A stretch of DNA of 64,000 nucleotides from Pseudomonadales bacterium (GCA_022822135.1 JAJECH010000052.1:62001-126000); one strand, 5' to 3'; counted from the stretch's first letter, positions 7,704-16,920 are shown. Translations and numbers: made by a program. The notes: generated from the sequence alone by a model not told the origin.

Positions 7704-8708
7704 ATGAAGTTGAGTTTAGGCGTAGGACCGATGGGTCCACCTGGCGGAGACATGATTATCGAACACGCGAAGTTTGCAGAAAACCTCGGGTATGACACGA
7801 TCTGGACCTCTGAGATTTATGGATCCGATTGCTTTACGCCACTTGCTTGGATCGGTGCAAATACCGAACGGATAAATCTCGGTACGTCGATCATGCAGAT
7901 TTCGGCGCGTAGTCCTGCAAGCGCAACGATGCACGCTGTAACGTTGGACTATCTGTCGAACGGCCGAATGAAACTAGGGATCGGCGTGTCAGGACCACAA
8001 GTTGTCGAAGGATGGTATGGACAACCGTATCCGAAACCTCTTGCCCGAACGCGTGAGTGGATTTCGATTTTCCGCGATATCGTGTCGCGAGAAGGTCCCG
8101 TGTCGTTCGATGGTAAACACTATCAACTTCCTCTTGACGGCGGTACAGGATTAGGCAAGCCATTAAAACTCATTCTGCATCCGGTACGCGAAGAAATTCC
8201 GCTCTATCTCGGGGCAGAAGGACCGAAAAATGTCGCGCTTGGCGCTGAGCTATGCGATGGCTGGATCCCGATGTTCCTTTCGCCTTATCGAATGAACCGA
8301 CTGTATGGTGAGTCGCTGAAAAAAAAGCGGTCGGACTTTGACATCTGTGCGCCAGTCACTGTCATCGTAACAGACGACATACAGAGCGGCATAGATTCCG
8401 TGAAACAGAACGTGGGTTTTTATGTCGGAGGCATGGGCGCTAAGTCATTCAACGTGCACAAAGACCACATCTCGCGAATGGGGTTTGAAGAGGAAGCGAA
8501 CCACGTTCAGGCGCTCTTTATGAATGGTCGACGCGACGAAGCCATGGCTGCCGTACCCAATGAACTCTGCGACGAGATTTCACTCATCGGACCGAAAGAA
8601 CGCATTCGCGAGAGATTAGCGGCGTGGCGCGAAAGCGAGGTGACTACGATAAACGTTTCAACGGGTAATCGAGATACCCTTGCGTTTATGGCAGAAGAAC
8701 TGCTCTAA
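7704..8708 (+). CDS. LLM-class flavin-dependent oxidoreductase (F420/FMN type)
   Basis: A 334-residue luciferase-like TIM-barrel protein. The start MKLSLGVGPMGPPG, the strand YDTIWTSEIYGSD and the segment GRMKLGIGVSGPQVVEGWYG are typical of the F420-dependent subgroup. GAEGPKNVALGAELCDGWIPM is the conserved C-terminal barrel strand. Members reduce or oxygenate diverse substrates with F420H2 or reduced FMN; cofactor choice cannot be settled here, and no F420 biosynthesis genes are in the window. A strong ribosome site GAGGAG (7692-7697) sits six bases before the ATG. It is followed by a palindromic terminator candidate. Confidence 0.85.
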   Translation: MKLSLGVGPMGPPGGDMIIEHAKFAENLGYDTIWTSEIYGSDCFTPLAWIGANTERINLGTSIMQISARSPASATMHAVTLDYLSNGRMKLGIGVSGPQVVEGWYGQPYPKPLARTREWISIFRDIVSREGPVSFDGKHYQLPLDGGTGLGKPLKLILHPVREEIPLYLGAEGPKNVALGAELCDGWIPMFLSPYRMNRLYGESLKKKRSDFDICAPVTVIVTDDIQSGIDSVKQNVGFYVGGMGAKSFNVHKDHISRMGFEEEANHVQALFMNGRRDEAMAAVPNELCDEISLIGPKERIRERLAAWRESEVTTINVSTGNRDTLAFMAEELL

Positions 8709-8717
8709 CTATTGGAT

Positions 8718-8746
8718 ATGTGGCGCTGGCGCAGTCAGCGCCACAT
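8718..8746. terminator. Perfect hairpin between convergent genes
   Basis: ATGTGGCGCTG (8718-8728) pairs perfectly with CAGCGCCACAT (8736-8746), an 11-bp stem with a 7-base loop, 10 bases after the LLM stop. There is no adjacent long T run on either strand, although a T-rich stretch follows around 8800. It probably serves as a transcription end or 3' stabiliser for the LLM gene and possibly for the convergent pcm gene. Confidence 0.6.
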
Positions 8747-8849
8747 TGAATGATGACTCAAATCGGCGATTCTGAATATCATCCGATCAATCACTTCTTC
8801 GTTATCTTTTCTTATAAATCAATAAATTGACATAGATAGTTAGTTCAAT

Positions 8850-9581
8850 TTAATCGAACTGCGCGGCTTCACCGGTCATCGGTACAAACCTAACCGGCAA
8901 AATCACACGGCGCTCTACCTCCGACTCGCCCGTTTTTTCAACTAGGACTAACTCTTGGTAGCCGTCATAGTCGCCAACCGGCAAGACCATCTTGCCACCG
9001 ATATTCAGCTGCGAGAGCAATTCTGGAGGTAGTTTAGGTGCAACCGCCGTCACCATGATTTTGTCAAATGGTGCGTGTTCAGGCCAACCAAACCAACCGT
9101 CTCCAACCCGCACGAACACATTCTCGTATCCTAACCGCTCCAACCGACGTTCCGCTTCCCGAGCCAACGGTTCTACGATTTCGATCGTATACACGTTTTC
9201 TACGAGCTCTGCAAGAATCGCTGCTTGATAGCCTGAACCAGTTCCAATTTCTAACACGTTATCCGTTGATTCCAGTTCCAGTACATGTGTCATGAGCGCG
9301 ACGATGAATGGCTGCGATATCGTCTGACCGTGACCGATTTCAAGAGGTTGGTTTGCGAAAGCGAAGCGACGCTGTTCGTCAGGAACAAACTCAGAACGAT
9401 CAACACTGCGAAGTGCGTTGACCACGGACTGATCGATACTTGATACACCGGTGTAATCGACGCTGAATCGCGTCATTGACGCGATTTCCTGCAACATTGT
9501 TTCAGTTCTTTTCGGGTCAGCTTCGTGGCATGCACAAATCGCTATGGTCAAAAAAGCTGCGACAAACGGCGCTGGGCGCAT
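8850..9581 (-). CDS. pcm: Protein-L-isoaspartate O-methyltransferase with export signal
   Basis: A 243-residue PIMT that repairs isoaspartyl residues using S-adenosylmethionine. GHGQTISQP at 83-91 and the SAM-binding EIGTGSGYQ at 111-119 are diagnostic; the body aligns to the normal cytoplasmic enzyme of about 210 residues. The extra N-terminus, MRPAPFVAAFLTIAICACHE, is a hydrophobic signal with a possible lipobox (ICAC, Cys18), suggesting an exported or lipid-anchored form. That is unusual for a SAM-dependent enzyme, and the signal is only a prediction. The start lies five bases after the gloB stop, so gloB-pcm is one operon. Confidence 0.88.
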   Translation of the reverse strand: MRPAPFVAAFLTIAICACHEADPKRTETMLQEIASMTRFSVDYTGVSSIDQSVVNALRSVDRSEFVPDEQRRFAFANQPLEIGHGQTISQPFIVALMTHVLELESTDNVLEIGTGSGYQAAILAELVENVYTIEIVEPLAREAERRLERLGYENVFVRVGDGWFGWPEHAPFDKIMVTAVAPKLPPELLSQLNIGGKMVLPVGDYDGYQELVLVEKTGESEVERRVILPVRFVPMTGEAAQFD

Positions 9582-9586
9582 CTGAT

Positions 9587-10381
9587 CTACCAGCTATTGC
9601 GTAATTCACGTAATTTGAGGAATACTTCCTTCGGTGAAGGGGCATCGGAGAGATCACTGAAGGACTCTTTCAGGTTAGCGATCACCGTTGGACTGTGAAG
9701 CCGAAAGAACGTGTTGATCTTCTCTTCCTGTTCTAGGTCAGTAATCAGACAATCCGCTGGGTCATGCACGCCTTCCAGTTCACCTAGTAATGCACGTGCG
9801 TCTTCATTGTCAGGTTCGCGATTCAATGTGAATTTAAGGTTGTTCTCTAGATAGTCGTGACCAGGATAGATCTGCGTGTTCTTAGGTAACATCGCTAATT
9901 GTGAAACAAACGTGTCGTAAAGTTCCTCTGGATGCCCACCACCGTGGCAATTTCCGGCTCCCGCATTGAATAGCGTATCGCCAGAAAACAACGCTGGTTG
10001 ATCCGTGTGAGAGAGCATGCATATATGACTCATCGTGTGTCCTGGTGTATCTAGTGCTTCAAGTACAACGGTTTGCCCGATCGTTACTGTGTCGCCTGCT
10101 TGAAGACCCACGTCCATGCCCGCGATCTTTGACGATGCCTGATGATGAGCGAGCAACTTCGCACCCGTCGCATCGATAACCGCCTGATTTCCGCCCGTGT
10201 GGTCACCATGTTCATGGGTATTTAAGACTTGCGTTATCTGCCACCCTCGATCTTTCGCGGCTTTAAGACATTTTTCGTGGTCCAACGGATCGATAGCTAG
10301 TGCTTCACCAGTTTCTGCACAAGCAATCAAGTAATTGAAATTACGTAGTGCATTCCCCGTCCAAATCTGTTCTACAAGCAC
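9587..10381 (-). CDS. gloB: Hydroxyacylglutathione hydrolase (glyoxalase II)
   Basis: A 264-residue metallo-beta-lactamase-fold enzyme. The binuclear metal motif is H56-E-H58-G-D60-H61 (THEHGDHTGG), followed by GHTMSH, the bridging Asp in FSGDTLF and the His in PGHDY. GAGNCHGGGHPEELY and the C-terminal helical region carry the glutathione-binding residues, so this is a genuine glyoxalase II and not a generic lactamase-fold protein. It hydrolyses S-lactoylglutathione to lactate. It is first in a two-gene operon with pcm. Upstream, 10382-10678 holds no convincing gene and presumably carries the divergent promoters of gloB and the carboxylase operon. Confidence 0.92.
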   Translation of the reverse strand: MLVEQIWTGNALRNFNYLIACAETGEALAIDPLDHEKCLKAAKDRGWQITQVLNTHEHGDHTGGNQAVIDATGAKLLAHHQASSKIAGMDVGLQAGDTVTIGQTVVLEALDTPGHTMSHICMLSHTDQPALFSGDTLFNAGAGNCHGGGHPEELYDTFVSQLAMLPKNTQIYPGHDYLENNLKFTLNREPDNEDARALLGELEGVHDPADCLITDLEQEEKINTFFRLHSPTVIANLKESFSDLSDAPSPKEVFLKLRELRNSW

Positions 10382-10678
10382 GATTCACTCCCTCATACAC
10401 ACCTGCCATTGCCACATCTGCCACCACTCTCTGTTCGATCGCGTCGGGATCTCGTAGCAATAACCCATAGAAGAATATCAGAGCTTTAAGACCACTGCTC
10501 AATATTGCGCTTCCGGTGCTAACTCATGGTGCTCGCCACGAATCCTTCAAACGCCGTTGGTAGAATAAAAGTAGCTCTGCAACACGGTTTTTGTCTAGCT
10601 ATTTGTCTTTGGCAAGTCTAGACACGACTGATCACATGGCGCACGAGCGAAACCCCGTGAGAGGCATTGGAATAAACC

Positions 10679-11773
10679 ATGAGCAATCTACCTGAATCTG
10701 TATTAATCGTTGACGATACGATGCGGGAAGGCCTTCAGATAGAAAGCCCTGACATCCCTGTTTCAGAGAAACTTCGCTTGTTGGACGCGATAAGCGAGAT
10801 GGGTTCAAAAACGATTTCAATCGGCTCGTTCGCTCATCCGAAGTGGACACCCTCGATGGCGTGCATCGATGAAATCGCCGAACAGTTTGAACCGAAGCCG
10901 GGTATCAAATACACCGCCGCGGTATTCAATAAGCGAGGTTTCGAACGTGCGGATGCCTACTATCCGAAGGTGGATGTACGCGGCCGGAGCTTCGGTTCTC
11001 ATGTTGAGCTTTGTGACACCTTTGCTCGCCGAAACTACAACCGCACAAAGGGTGAACAGATGGCTGGCGTTGCAGGCGCTGCCGAAAATGCTCGAAAAGC
11101 CGGTGCAGAGCACGGGTCAGTTGCACTTGGAAATCCCTTCGGTTCAAACTTTGAGGGACCGTTCTCCCTTGCGCAACGTATGGAGCTTTTGGATTTCATG
11201 GTTGAGCAATGGCATAACAATGGACTGACGGTCAAACGCGTCTCATTCCTTGACGCGATGGGTTGGAATATGCCACACACTACCAGAGAGTTCATTCAAG
11301 CCATCCGCGACAAGTATCCAGAGATTGAAGACTTCCATATGCATTTGCATAACACGCGTGGAGCGACCATTGCGAGTTACTACGAAGCATTGACGTTAGG
11401 TGCGCGCGAATTTGACACCTCACTCGGCGGAATGGGCGGATGCCCCTATTGCGGAAACGGTCGGTCAGCCGGTCACGTTCCAACCGAAGATATGGTGCAC
11501 ATGTGTCATCAGATGGGAATCGAAACCGGATATGACCTTGATAAGGTCATTGAAGCCGCTTGCATCGCAGAAGAGGTCGTTGGTCACGCGCTCTGGGGAC
11601 ATGTTTCGAAGTCTGGACCACTACCATCGACCAAAGAGGTCTACCCAGCGGATATGCCGTTTGTGGAGACGCTCAACGAAGCCGCGCATTTCCGCAAAGG
11701 TTCGTCCGTCTATGAAGGTCAGATCTCACCTTGGCGAGAAGGCGACGCGCTAACACGACCTAGTGCAGCATAA
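10679..11773 (+). CDS. HMG-CoA lyase-like pyruvate-carboxyltransferase family protein
   Basis: A 364-residue HMGL-like TIM-barrel protein. IGSFAHPKWTPSMA, the metal-binding HMHLHNTRG and the loop GGMGGCPYCGNG with its Cys match HMG-CoA lyases. The N-terminal catalytic segment reads TMREGLQIES, so the Arg is present but the Asp of the usual RDGLQNE is Glu. This places it in a REGxQ branch whose reaction is less certain than classical HMG-CoA cleavage to acetoacetate and acetyl-CoA. It opens a plus-strand operon with GST, carboxylase subunits and enoyl-CoA hydratase, as expected for a leucine-, isovalerate- or terpene-type branched acyl-CoA pathway. A GAGAGG purine stretch lies somewhat far upstream of the ATG. 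Confidence 0.78.
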   Translation: MSNLPESVLIVDDTMREGLQIESPDIPVSEKLRLLDAISEMGSKTISIGSFAHPKWTPSMACIDEIAEQFEPKPGIKYTAAVFNKRGFERADAYYPKVDVRGRSFGSHVELCDTFARRNYNRTKGEQMAGVAGAAENARKAGAEHGSVALGNPFGSNFEGPFSLAQRMELLDFMVEQWHNNGLTVKRVSFLDAMGWNMPHTTREFIQAIRDKYPEIEDFHMHLHNTRGATIASYYEALTLGAREFDTSLGGMGGCPYCGNGRSAGHVPTEDMVHMCHQMGIETGYDLDKVIEAACIAEEVVGHALWGHVSKSGPLPSTKEVYPADMPFVETLNEAAHFRKGSSVYEGQISPWREGDALTRPSAA

Positions 11774-11785
11774 CTCGGCTTCATT

Positions 11786-12391
11786 TTGAAGCTCTATCAC
11801 TGCAAGCGAGCGCGTTCCATGCGCCCGCTTTGGACATTGGAAGAAATGGGTCTTGAATATGAACTCGAGTCCCTACCCTTCCCGCCGCGATACCTCGCGC
11901 GCGAATATCTCGAGGTTAATCCGTTAGGTACGGTGCCTTGTCTCGTTGACGGCAACGTCAACATGACCGAGTCAGCAGGTATATGCCAATACCTTGTCGA
12001 AAAATACGGTCCCACCGATCTTGGATTAACCTCAGATCATCCCGATTACCCTCAGTATCTAAATTGGCTCCATCGAAGTGACGCAACACTTACGTTTCCG
12101 CAGACATTAGTACTGAGATACACACAGCTTGAACCGGAAGATAAACGAAATCCGCAAGTAGCGAGCGATTACCGGAAGTGGTTTGTCGGACGCATGCGAA
12201 GCGTCGAAAGTGCACTGTCCGATCGCGAATATCTTGTTGCCGATCAATTCACGATTGCCGACATTTGCATCGCATATGCACTGGTTCTAGCTAACTCACT
12301 TGAAATCAACGAAGCGTTTACGCCAAACGTTCAAGACTACTGGCAACGCATGAACGAGCGCCCCGCATTTCAACGCGCAAACGATCTATAA
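11786..12391 (+). CDS. Glutathione S-transferase family protein
   Basis: A 201-residue two-domain GST. The thioredoxin-like half has MKLYHCKRARSMRPLW, the cis-Pro strand GTVPCLVDG and the glutathione-contact TESAGICQYL; the helical half has DREYLVADQFTIADICIAY with the N-capping Ser/Thr-x-x-Asp motif. The catalytic residue is probably the Ser or Cys near position 6-11. Start is TTG at 11786, 12 bases after the lyase-like gene. Placing a GST inside an acyl-CoA carboxylase operon is unusual and suggests glutathione conjugation or isomerisation of a pathway intermediate, for example a maleyl- or enoyl-type compound; this is inference. Confidence 0.85.
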   Translation: MKLYHCKRARSMRPLWTLEEMGLEYELESLPFPPRYLAREYLEVNPLGTVPCLVDGNVNMTESAGICQYLVEKYGPTDLGLTSDHPDYPQYLNWLHRSDATLTFPQTLVLRYTQLEPEDKRNPQVASDYRKWFVGRMRSVESALSDREYLVADQFTIADICIAYALVLANSLEINEAFTPNVQDYWQRMNERPAFQRANDL

Positions 12392-12404
12392 CGAAGGAGA
12401 CTAC

Positions 12405-14078
12405 ATGGCGGTCCTAACATCCTCGCTCGATACTCGGTCGAACGCATTCGCTGAGAATCGAGAGCAAATGCTTGAGAAACTCGCGTATCTTGACGAGCAA
12501 TACGCCGAAGCCGCTAAAGGTGGCGGCAAGGAAGCCATGGATCGATTGGCATCTCGAGGCAAGATGCCTATCAGAGAGAGAATCGCATGGGTATTAGATC
12601 GTGATTCGCCATTCCTCGAAGTTAGTCCGCTCGCGGCGTGGCGTTCGCACTACGCTGTTGGTTCGGGATTTGTCGTCGGTATTGGTGTGATCGAAGATGT
12701 CGAGTGTGTAATCCTTGGACATGACCCTTCCGTGCGGGCGGGTGCATTTAACAGTTTCAATTCGAAGAAACTCATGCGTGGTCTAGAGATCGCGCGCGAA
12801 AACCGCATGCCTTACGTCCAATTCGTCGAATCCGCAGGTGCAGATCTGCGAGGCGGAGGTGGTGGAAGCGGCGGCAGTCGAGGCGGCGAGCCCGTGGATC
12901 CCAAACAAGCATTGATCAATAGCATGCTCGGGGAAACAGGTCACTTCGCCGAATCCGGTCGTCTTTTTTACGAGATCATCGAACTTTCAAAGATGCGCAT
13001 TCCAACCGTTTCTGTCGTGTTTGGGGCATCAACGGCGGGTGGCGCGTATCAACCCGGCATGAGCGACTACAACATCTTCGTTAAGAACCAAGCTATGGTC
13101 GCGCTCGGTAGTCCGCCATTGGTCAAGATGGCAACCGGCGAGGACGCAGATCCAGAGAAGTTAGGTGGCGCGGATATGCACACCGCCATCTCAGGTCTAG
13201 GCGACTATATCGCCGCCGATGAGATGGATGGAATTCGTCTGTGTCGCGAAGTACTACGCCACTTGAATTGGCGGAAGCACGGACCAGGACCCTCCCTACC
13301 GAGTGATCCTCCCGTTCATGACGAAGAAGAGCTCCTAGGTATTGTTAACGAAGACCTGACCATCCCATTCGATATCCGCGAGGTTATCGCACGGGTTGTA
13401 GACGGTTCTCGATTCGAGGAGTTCAAACCACGCTATGGACCGACGTTGGTAACAGGTTGGGCTTCGGTTCACGGTTATCCAGTCGGGATTCTCGGAAACA
13501 ACGGTCCACTCTTATCCCAGTCGTCAGAGAAGGCGTCGCAGTTTATCCAACTGTGTAATCAGATTGATGTACCTCTGCTGTTTCTACACAACATCACCGG
13601 GTTTATCGTGGGATCCGACTTCGAAGCCGACGGCATCACAAAGAACGGCTCAAAGATGATCAATGCGGTGACTAACTCGACCGTTCCACACATCACTGTC
13701 ATCGTCGGAGCCTCGTACGGGGCAGGAAACTACGGCATGAGTGGAAGAGCGTACGGAACTCGATTCACTTACACATGGCCGACAGCAAAGATCGCCGTCA
13801 TGGGTCCGAAACAACAGGCGGGGGTCATGACGATCGTTCAACGTGCCGCCGCTGAGCGACGAGGGCTAGAGTTCGATGAGACGGCTAACGACCAACGCGT
13901 CGCGTCTGTTGAAATGTCGCTCGAAGAGAGGTCGAAAGGTCTGTTCGCAAGTTCGCGCGTGACGGACGACGGCATGATTGACCCACGCGATACGCGAGAT
14001 GTGATTGGCTTTTCACTATCGGCATGCCATAACAAAGAAGTGCAAGGCACAAAGGAGTTCGGCACATGGCGGATGTAG
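12405..14078 (+). CDS. Acyl-CoA carboxylase, carboxyltransferase (beta) subunit
   Basis: A 557-residue crotonase-fold carboxyltransferase of the methylcrotonyl-/geranyl-/propionyl-CoA carboxylase type. The N half carries LASRGKMPIRERI and VESAGADLRGGGG (oxyanion-hole glycines); the C half carries LLFLHNITGFIVGSDFE, VIVGASYGAGNYGMSGRAYG and AVMGPKQQAGVM. The pattern around LHNITGFIVG is closest to MCC/geranyl-CoA carboxylase beta chains. Its role is transfer of CO2 from carboxybiotin to an acyl-CoA. A good AAGGAG site precedes the ATG. Its 3' end overlaps the next gene by 13 bases, indicating translational coupling with its biotin-carboxylase partner. Confidence 0.92.
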   Translation: MAVLTSSLDTRSNAFAENREQMLEKLAYLDEQYAEAAKGGGKEAMDRLASRGKMPIRERIAWVLDRDSPFLEVSPLAAWRSHYAVGSGFVVGIGVIEDVECVILGHDPSVRAGAFNSFNSKKLMRGLEIARENRMPYVQFVESAGADLRGGGGGSGGSRGGEPVDPKQALINSMLGETGHFAESGRLFYEIIELSKMRIPTVSVVFGASTAGGAYQPGMSDYNIFVKNQAMVALGSPPLVKMATGEDADPEKLGGADMHTAISGLGDYIAADEMDGIRLCREVLRHLNWRKHGPGPSLPSDPPVHDEEELLGIVNEDLTIPFDIREVIARVVDGSRFEEFKPRYGPTLVTGWASVHGYPVGILGNNGPLLSQSSEKASQFIQLCNQIDVPLLFLHNITGFIVGSDFEADGITKNGSKMINAVTNSTVPHITVIVGASYGAGNYGMSGRAYGTRFTYTWPTAKIAVMGPKQQAGVMTIVQRAAAERRGLEFDETANDQRVASVEMSLEERSKGLFASSRVTDDGMIDPRDTRDVIGFSLSACHNKEVQGTKEFGTWRM

Positions 14079-16045
14079 CCATCAAACCCATTTCACGTAT
14101 CTTAGTCGCGAATCGCGGCGAGATCGCGTGCCGGGTATTTCGAACAGCCAAGGATATGGGAATATCAACCGTCGCGGTCTATGCAGATGGCGATGCGGAC
14201 TCTCCATTTGTGCGTGATGCTGATCTTGCGATTGCACTTCACGGTACCACCTCTGCGCAAACCTACCTCGATATCGACAAGGTTCTTGCAGCGTGCAAAG
14301 CATCAAACGCGGACGCGGTCCATCCGGGATACGGATTTCTATCCGAGAACGCCCAGTTTGCTGAGGCAGTCGAAGCGATGGGACTCACATGGATTGGACC
14401 ACCGGTCGCTGCGATTAAGCAGATGGGAGATAAGCTCGCAGCGAAAGCGCTGATGACGGGCGCGAAAGTCCCTACGCTGCCCGCTCAGGAAGTCACCGAT
14501 AGCACGGATCTAGTAAAAGCCGCTGAGGAAATTGGATATCCAGTCTTGGTCAAGGCTTCTGCCGGTGGCGGTGGAAGAGGCATGCGAATCGTTGAAGATC
14601 CGTCCGGCCTAGATGACGCTGTTGCTGGTGCTCGCCGCGAAGCTGGTGCGTCGTTCGGTGACGATACCATATTTTTCGAGCGGTGGTTAACCTCGTCACG
14701 ACACGTCGAAATGCAAATCATGGGAGATCTGCATGGGAATGCGGTCCACATGTTCGAACGCGAATGTTCCATCCAGCGTCGACATCAAAAGATCATTGAG
14801 GAAGCACCTTCGTCCGCCGTATCCGACGATCTACGCGAACGAATGGGTTCTGCGGCACTTGCAGCCGCTAAGCAACTAGGCTATACATCGGCAGGTACGG
14901 TTGAGTTTTTAGTTAGTGACGACGAGTTCTGGTTTCTTGAAGTGAACACTCGACTCCAGGTCGAGCATCCTGTGACTGAGGAAATCACGGGAATTGATTT
15001 GGTGCGAGAGCAAATCCGCATCGCAGAGGGAGAGCCTCTTGGGTACTCACAAGATGATCTTGAAATTAACGGTCATTCCATAGAAGCACGCGTTTACGCA
15101 GAGAATCCAGTCAACAATTTCCTGCCGTCGCCAGGCACGATCGACATATGGGAACCGTCCCCTCGCGTACGTGTCGACTCTGGCGTCGAGTCAGGTAGCG
15201 AGGTCAGTGTCTATTTTGATCCGTTGATTGCGAAAGTGATCAGCCATGCGCCAACGCGACGTGAAGCCGCTGCGAAGTTAGCGCGCGGTCTCGAAACGAC
15301 GCAACTTCATGGTATCGCGAATAATCGGGATTTTCTCGTGGCTGTCTTACGCACGCCTGAGTTCTTGGCTGGTGATACGACAACGGATTTCATCGAGCGA
15401 GTCGATCCCGCACGCTCACGGGAAGCAACCGATGCGGAGTTAACTGACGTCGCCGTCGCGGTGTCGTTGTTCTCCCAGCATCAACGTCGCGAAGACGCCC
15501 GAGTATTGACCTACATTCAGTCTGGTTGGCGAAACTCGCTGATGCCACCAGAACGCGTTCGATATACGTACGGCGATGCTGAACTCAATGTTGAGTACCG
15601 TTCCAAACGCGATTCGAATTTCGCTGTTGAGGTTAACGGGCAGTCGATGAACGCTCTCGTCAGGGATACGGACGACGGCGCCATTGACCTCGTCATTGAT
15701 GGGCGCAGAATGAAATTCCAGATGCGTGCAAACGGAGCCATCTGGCAAACTCATGGCCCCGCCGGTGATCTTCAAATTGAAGAGCTTCCGAGATTCGTTG
15801 TACCCGACGAGGCTGAGCTTTCGGGAGGATTAGTCGCTCCGATGCCAGGAAAGGTGCTCGCAACAGCAGTAGCTGAAGGCGATGCCGTGGAAGCTGGACA
15901 GTTGCTTGTCGTGCTCGAAGCGATGAAGATGGAACACCGCATCGTTGCGCCAGCAGCAGGAACCGTCACCAAGATTCATATCGAAGTAGGCGAGCAAGTC
16001 GAGAAAGATGTAGTGCTTGTCGATCTAGAAGAAACTGAGACATAA
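14066..16045 (+). CDS. Acyl-CoA carboxylase, biotin carboxylase/BCCP (alpha) subunit
   Basis: A 659-residue alpha chain. The order is biotin carboxylase N domain (ILVANRGEIACRVFRTA), ATP-grasp domain with KASAGGGGRGMRIV and RDCSIQRR-type segment RECSIQRRHQKIIEE, FLEVNTRLQVEHPVTE, a linking BT-like region at about 460-580, and a C-terminal biotinyl domain with EAMKMEH, biotin Lys at about 621. It carboxylates its own biotin using ATP and bicarbonate and forms an alpha-beta complex with the preceding gene product. The length is typical for MCC, geranyl- or propionyl-CoA carboxylase alpha subunits. The acyl substrate is not determined by this sequence alone. Confidence 0.92.
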   Translation: MADVAIKPISRILVANRGEIACRVFRTAKDMGISTVAVYADGDADSPFVRDADLAIALHGTTSAQTYLDIDKVLAACKASNADAVHPGYGFLSENAQFAEAVEAMGLTWIGPPVAAIKQMGDKLAAKALMTGAKVPTLPAQEVTDSTDLVKAAEEIGYPVLVKASAGGGGRGMRIVEDPSGLDDAVAGARREAGASFGDDTIFFERWLTSSRHVEMQIMGDLHGNAVHMFERECSIQRRHQKIIEEAPSSAVSDDLRERMGSAALAAAKQLGYTSAGTVEFLVSDDEFWFLEVNTRLQVEHPVTEEITGIDLVREQIRIAEGEPLGYSQDDLEINGHSIEARVYAENPVNNFLPSPGTIDIWEPSPRVRVDSGVESGSEVSVYFDPLIAKVISHAPTRREAAAKLARGLETTQLHGIANNRDFLVAVLRTPEFLAGDTTTDFIERVDPARSREATDAELTDVAVAVSLFSQHQRREDARVLTYIQSGWRNSLMPPERVRYTYGDAELNVEYRSKRDSNFAVEVNGQSMNALVRDTDDGAIDLVIDGRRMKFQMRANGAIWQTHGPAGDLQIEELPRFVVPDEAELSGGLVAPMPGKVLATAVAEGDAVEAGQLLVVLEAMKMEHRIVAPAAGTVTKIHIEVGEQVEKDVVLVDLEETET

Positions 16046-16059
16046 CCAGGAGAAGTTCG

Positions 16060-16836
16060 ATGGCAAGCACCGAAGCAACGCTATATGACGTGCAGAAAGG
16101 CGCTGCATGGATCACACTTAATCGACCAGAAAACCGCAATGCACTGTCCGCAGTCTTGGTGAGTGAGTTGTACGAGCATCTAGGAGTCGCGAATGACGAT
16201 CCGAATGTACGATGTATCGTGATCACTGGTACAGACCCAGCATTTTGTGCTGGCGCGGATCTCAAAAGCCCACCCGGTGGTTCGATAGAAGGACGTCGCT
16301 CCGTTCCATACCCCGATGTCTTGACGCGAATACAAGATAGCGATAAACCGGTGATCGCCGCGGTTAACGGCGCAGCATTTGCAGGCGGTTTAGGCCTAGT
16401 CGGTGCTGCCGATATCGTGGTCGCTCGAGAGGATGTTCAGTTTAGCTTCAGCGAAGTGCGGATCGGCGTGATTCCAGCCGTCATCTCGGTGGTGTGTATC
16501 CCCAAACTAGGAACCCACCACGCGATGAAGCTCTTTCTGACGGGTGAACGATTCACCGGAGCGCAAGCGGTTGAAATGGGTTTTGCTCACCGCGCCGTAC
16601 CGGGGGATCAGCTTCGTTCGGCAGTGGAGGAAGAGATTGATATGATCAATCAGGGCGGTCCAAATGCAGTCGTCCAATGTAAGAAGCTCGTTAGAGCGGT
16701 ACCTAATTGGAATCGCGAAGAAGCGTTTGAGAAGACGGCTGAATGGAGCGGTCGCATGTTCCGTTCAGACGAAGGAGCGGAAGGCATGGCGGCTTTCCGA
16801 GAGAAACGCAAAGCGTCTTGGATTCCACAAGATTAG
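16060..16836 (+). CDS. Enoyl-CoA hydratase/isomerase family protein
   Basis: A 258-residue crotonase. The oxyanion-hole segments DPAFCAGADLKSP and VNGAAFAGGLGLVGAADIVVA are clear. In the second catalytic region, FSFSEVRIGVIPAVIS has Glu at the position that acts in methylglutaconyl-CoA hydratases and related hydratases. An AGGAG site precedes the ATG, 14 bases after the alpha subunit stop. As last gene of the operon it likely hydrates the carboxylated enoyl-CoA before cleavage by the lyase-like protein: 3-methylglutaconyl-CoA in leucine breakdown or its terpene analogue. The assignment to one of these is open. Confidence 0.9.
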   Translation: MASTEATLYDVQKGAAWITLNRPENRNALSAVLVSELYEHLGVANDDPNVRCIVITGTDPAFCAGADLKSPPGGSIEGRRSVPYPDVLTRIQDSDKPVIAAVNGAAFAGGLGLVGAADIVVAREDVQFSFSEVRIGVIPAVISVVCIPKLGTHHAMKLFLTGERFTGAQAVEMGFAHRAVPGDQLRSAVEEEIDMINQGGPNAVVQCKKLVRAVPNWNREEAFEKTAEWSGRMFRSDEGAEGMAAFREKRKASWIPQD

Positions 16837-16873
16837 CCGGGCCACAACCAACCTCCTGAATACAGTTCAATAG

Positions 16874-16910
16874 AAAAAGGGAGCGATCTGAATCAGAGCG
16901 CTCCCTTTTT
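16874..16910. terminator. Strong bidirectional intrinsic terminator
   Basis: AAAAAGGGAGCG (16874-16885) pairs perfectly over 12 bp with CGCTCCCTTTTT (16899-16910), with an inner TCTG/CAGA extension of the stem. The plus strand ends in five Ts, and the minus strand mirrors this with its own T run, so the hairpin can end both the carboxylase operon and the convergent LLM gene. Confidence 0.9.
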
Positions 16911-16920
16911 CGGCAATAAC

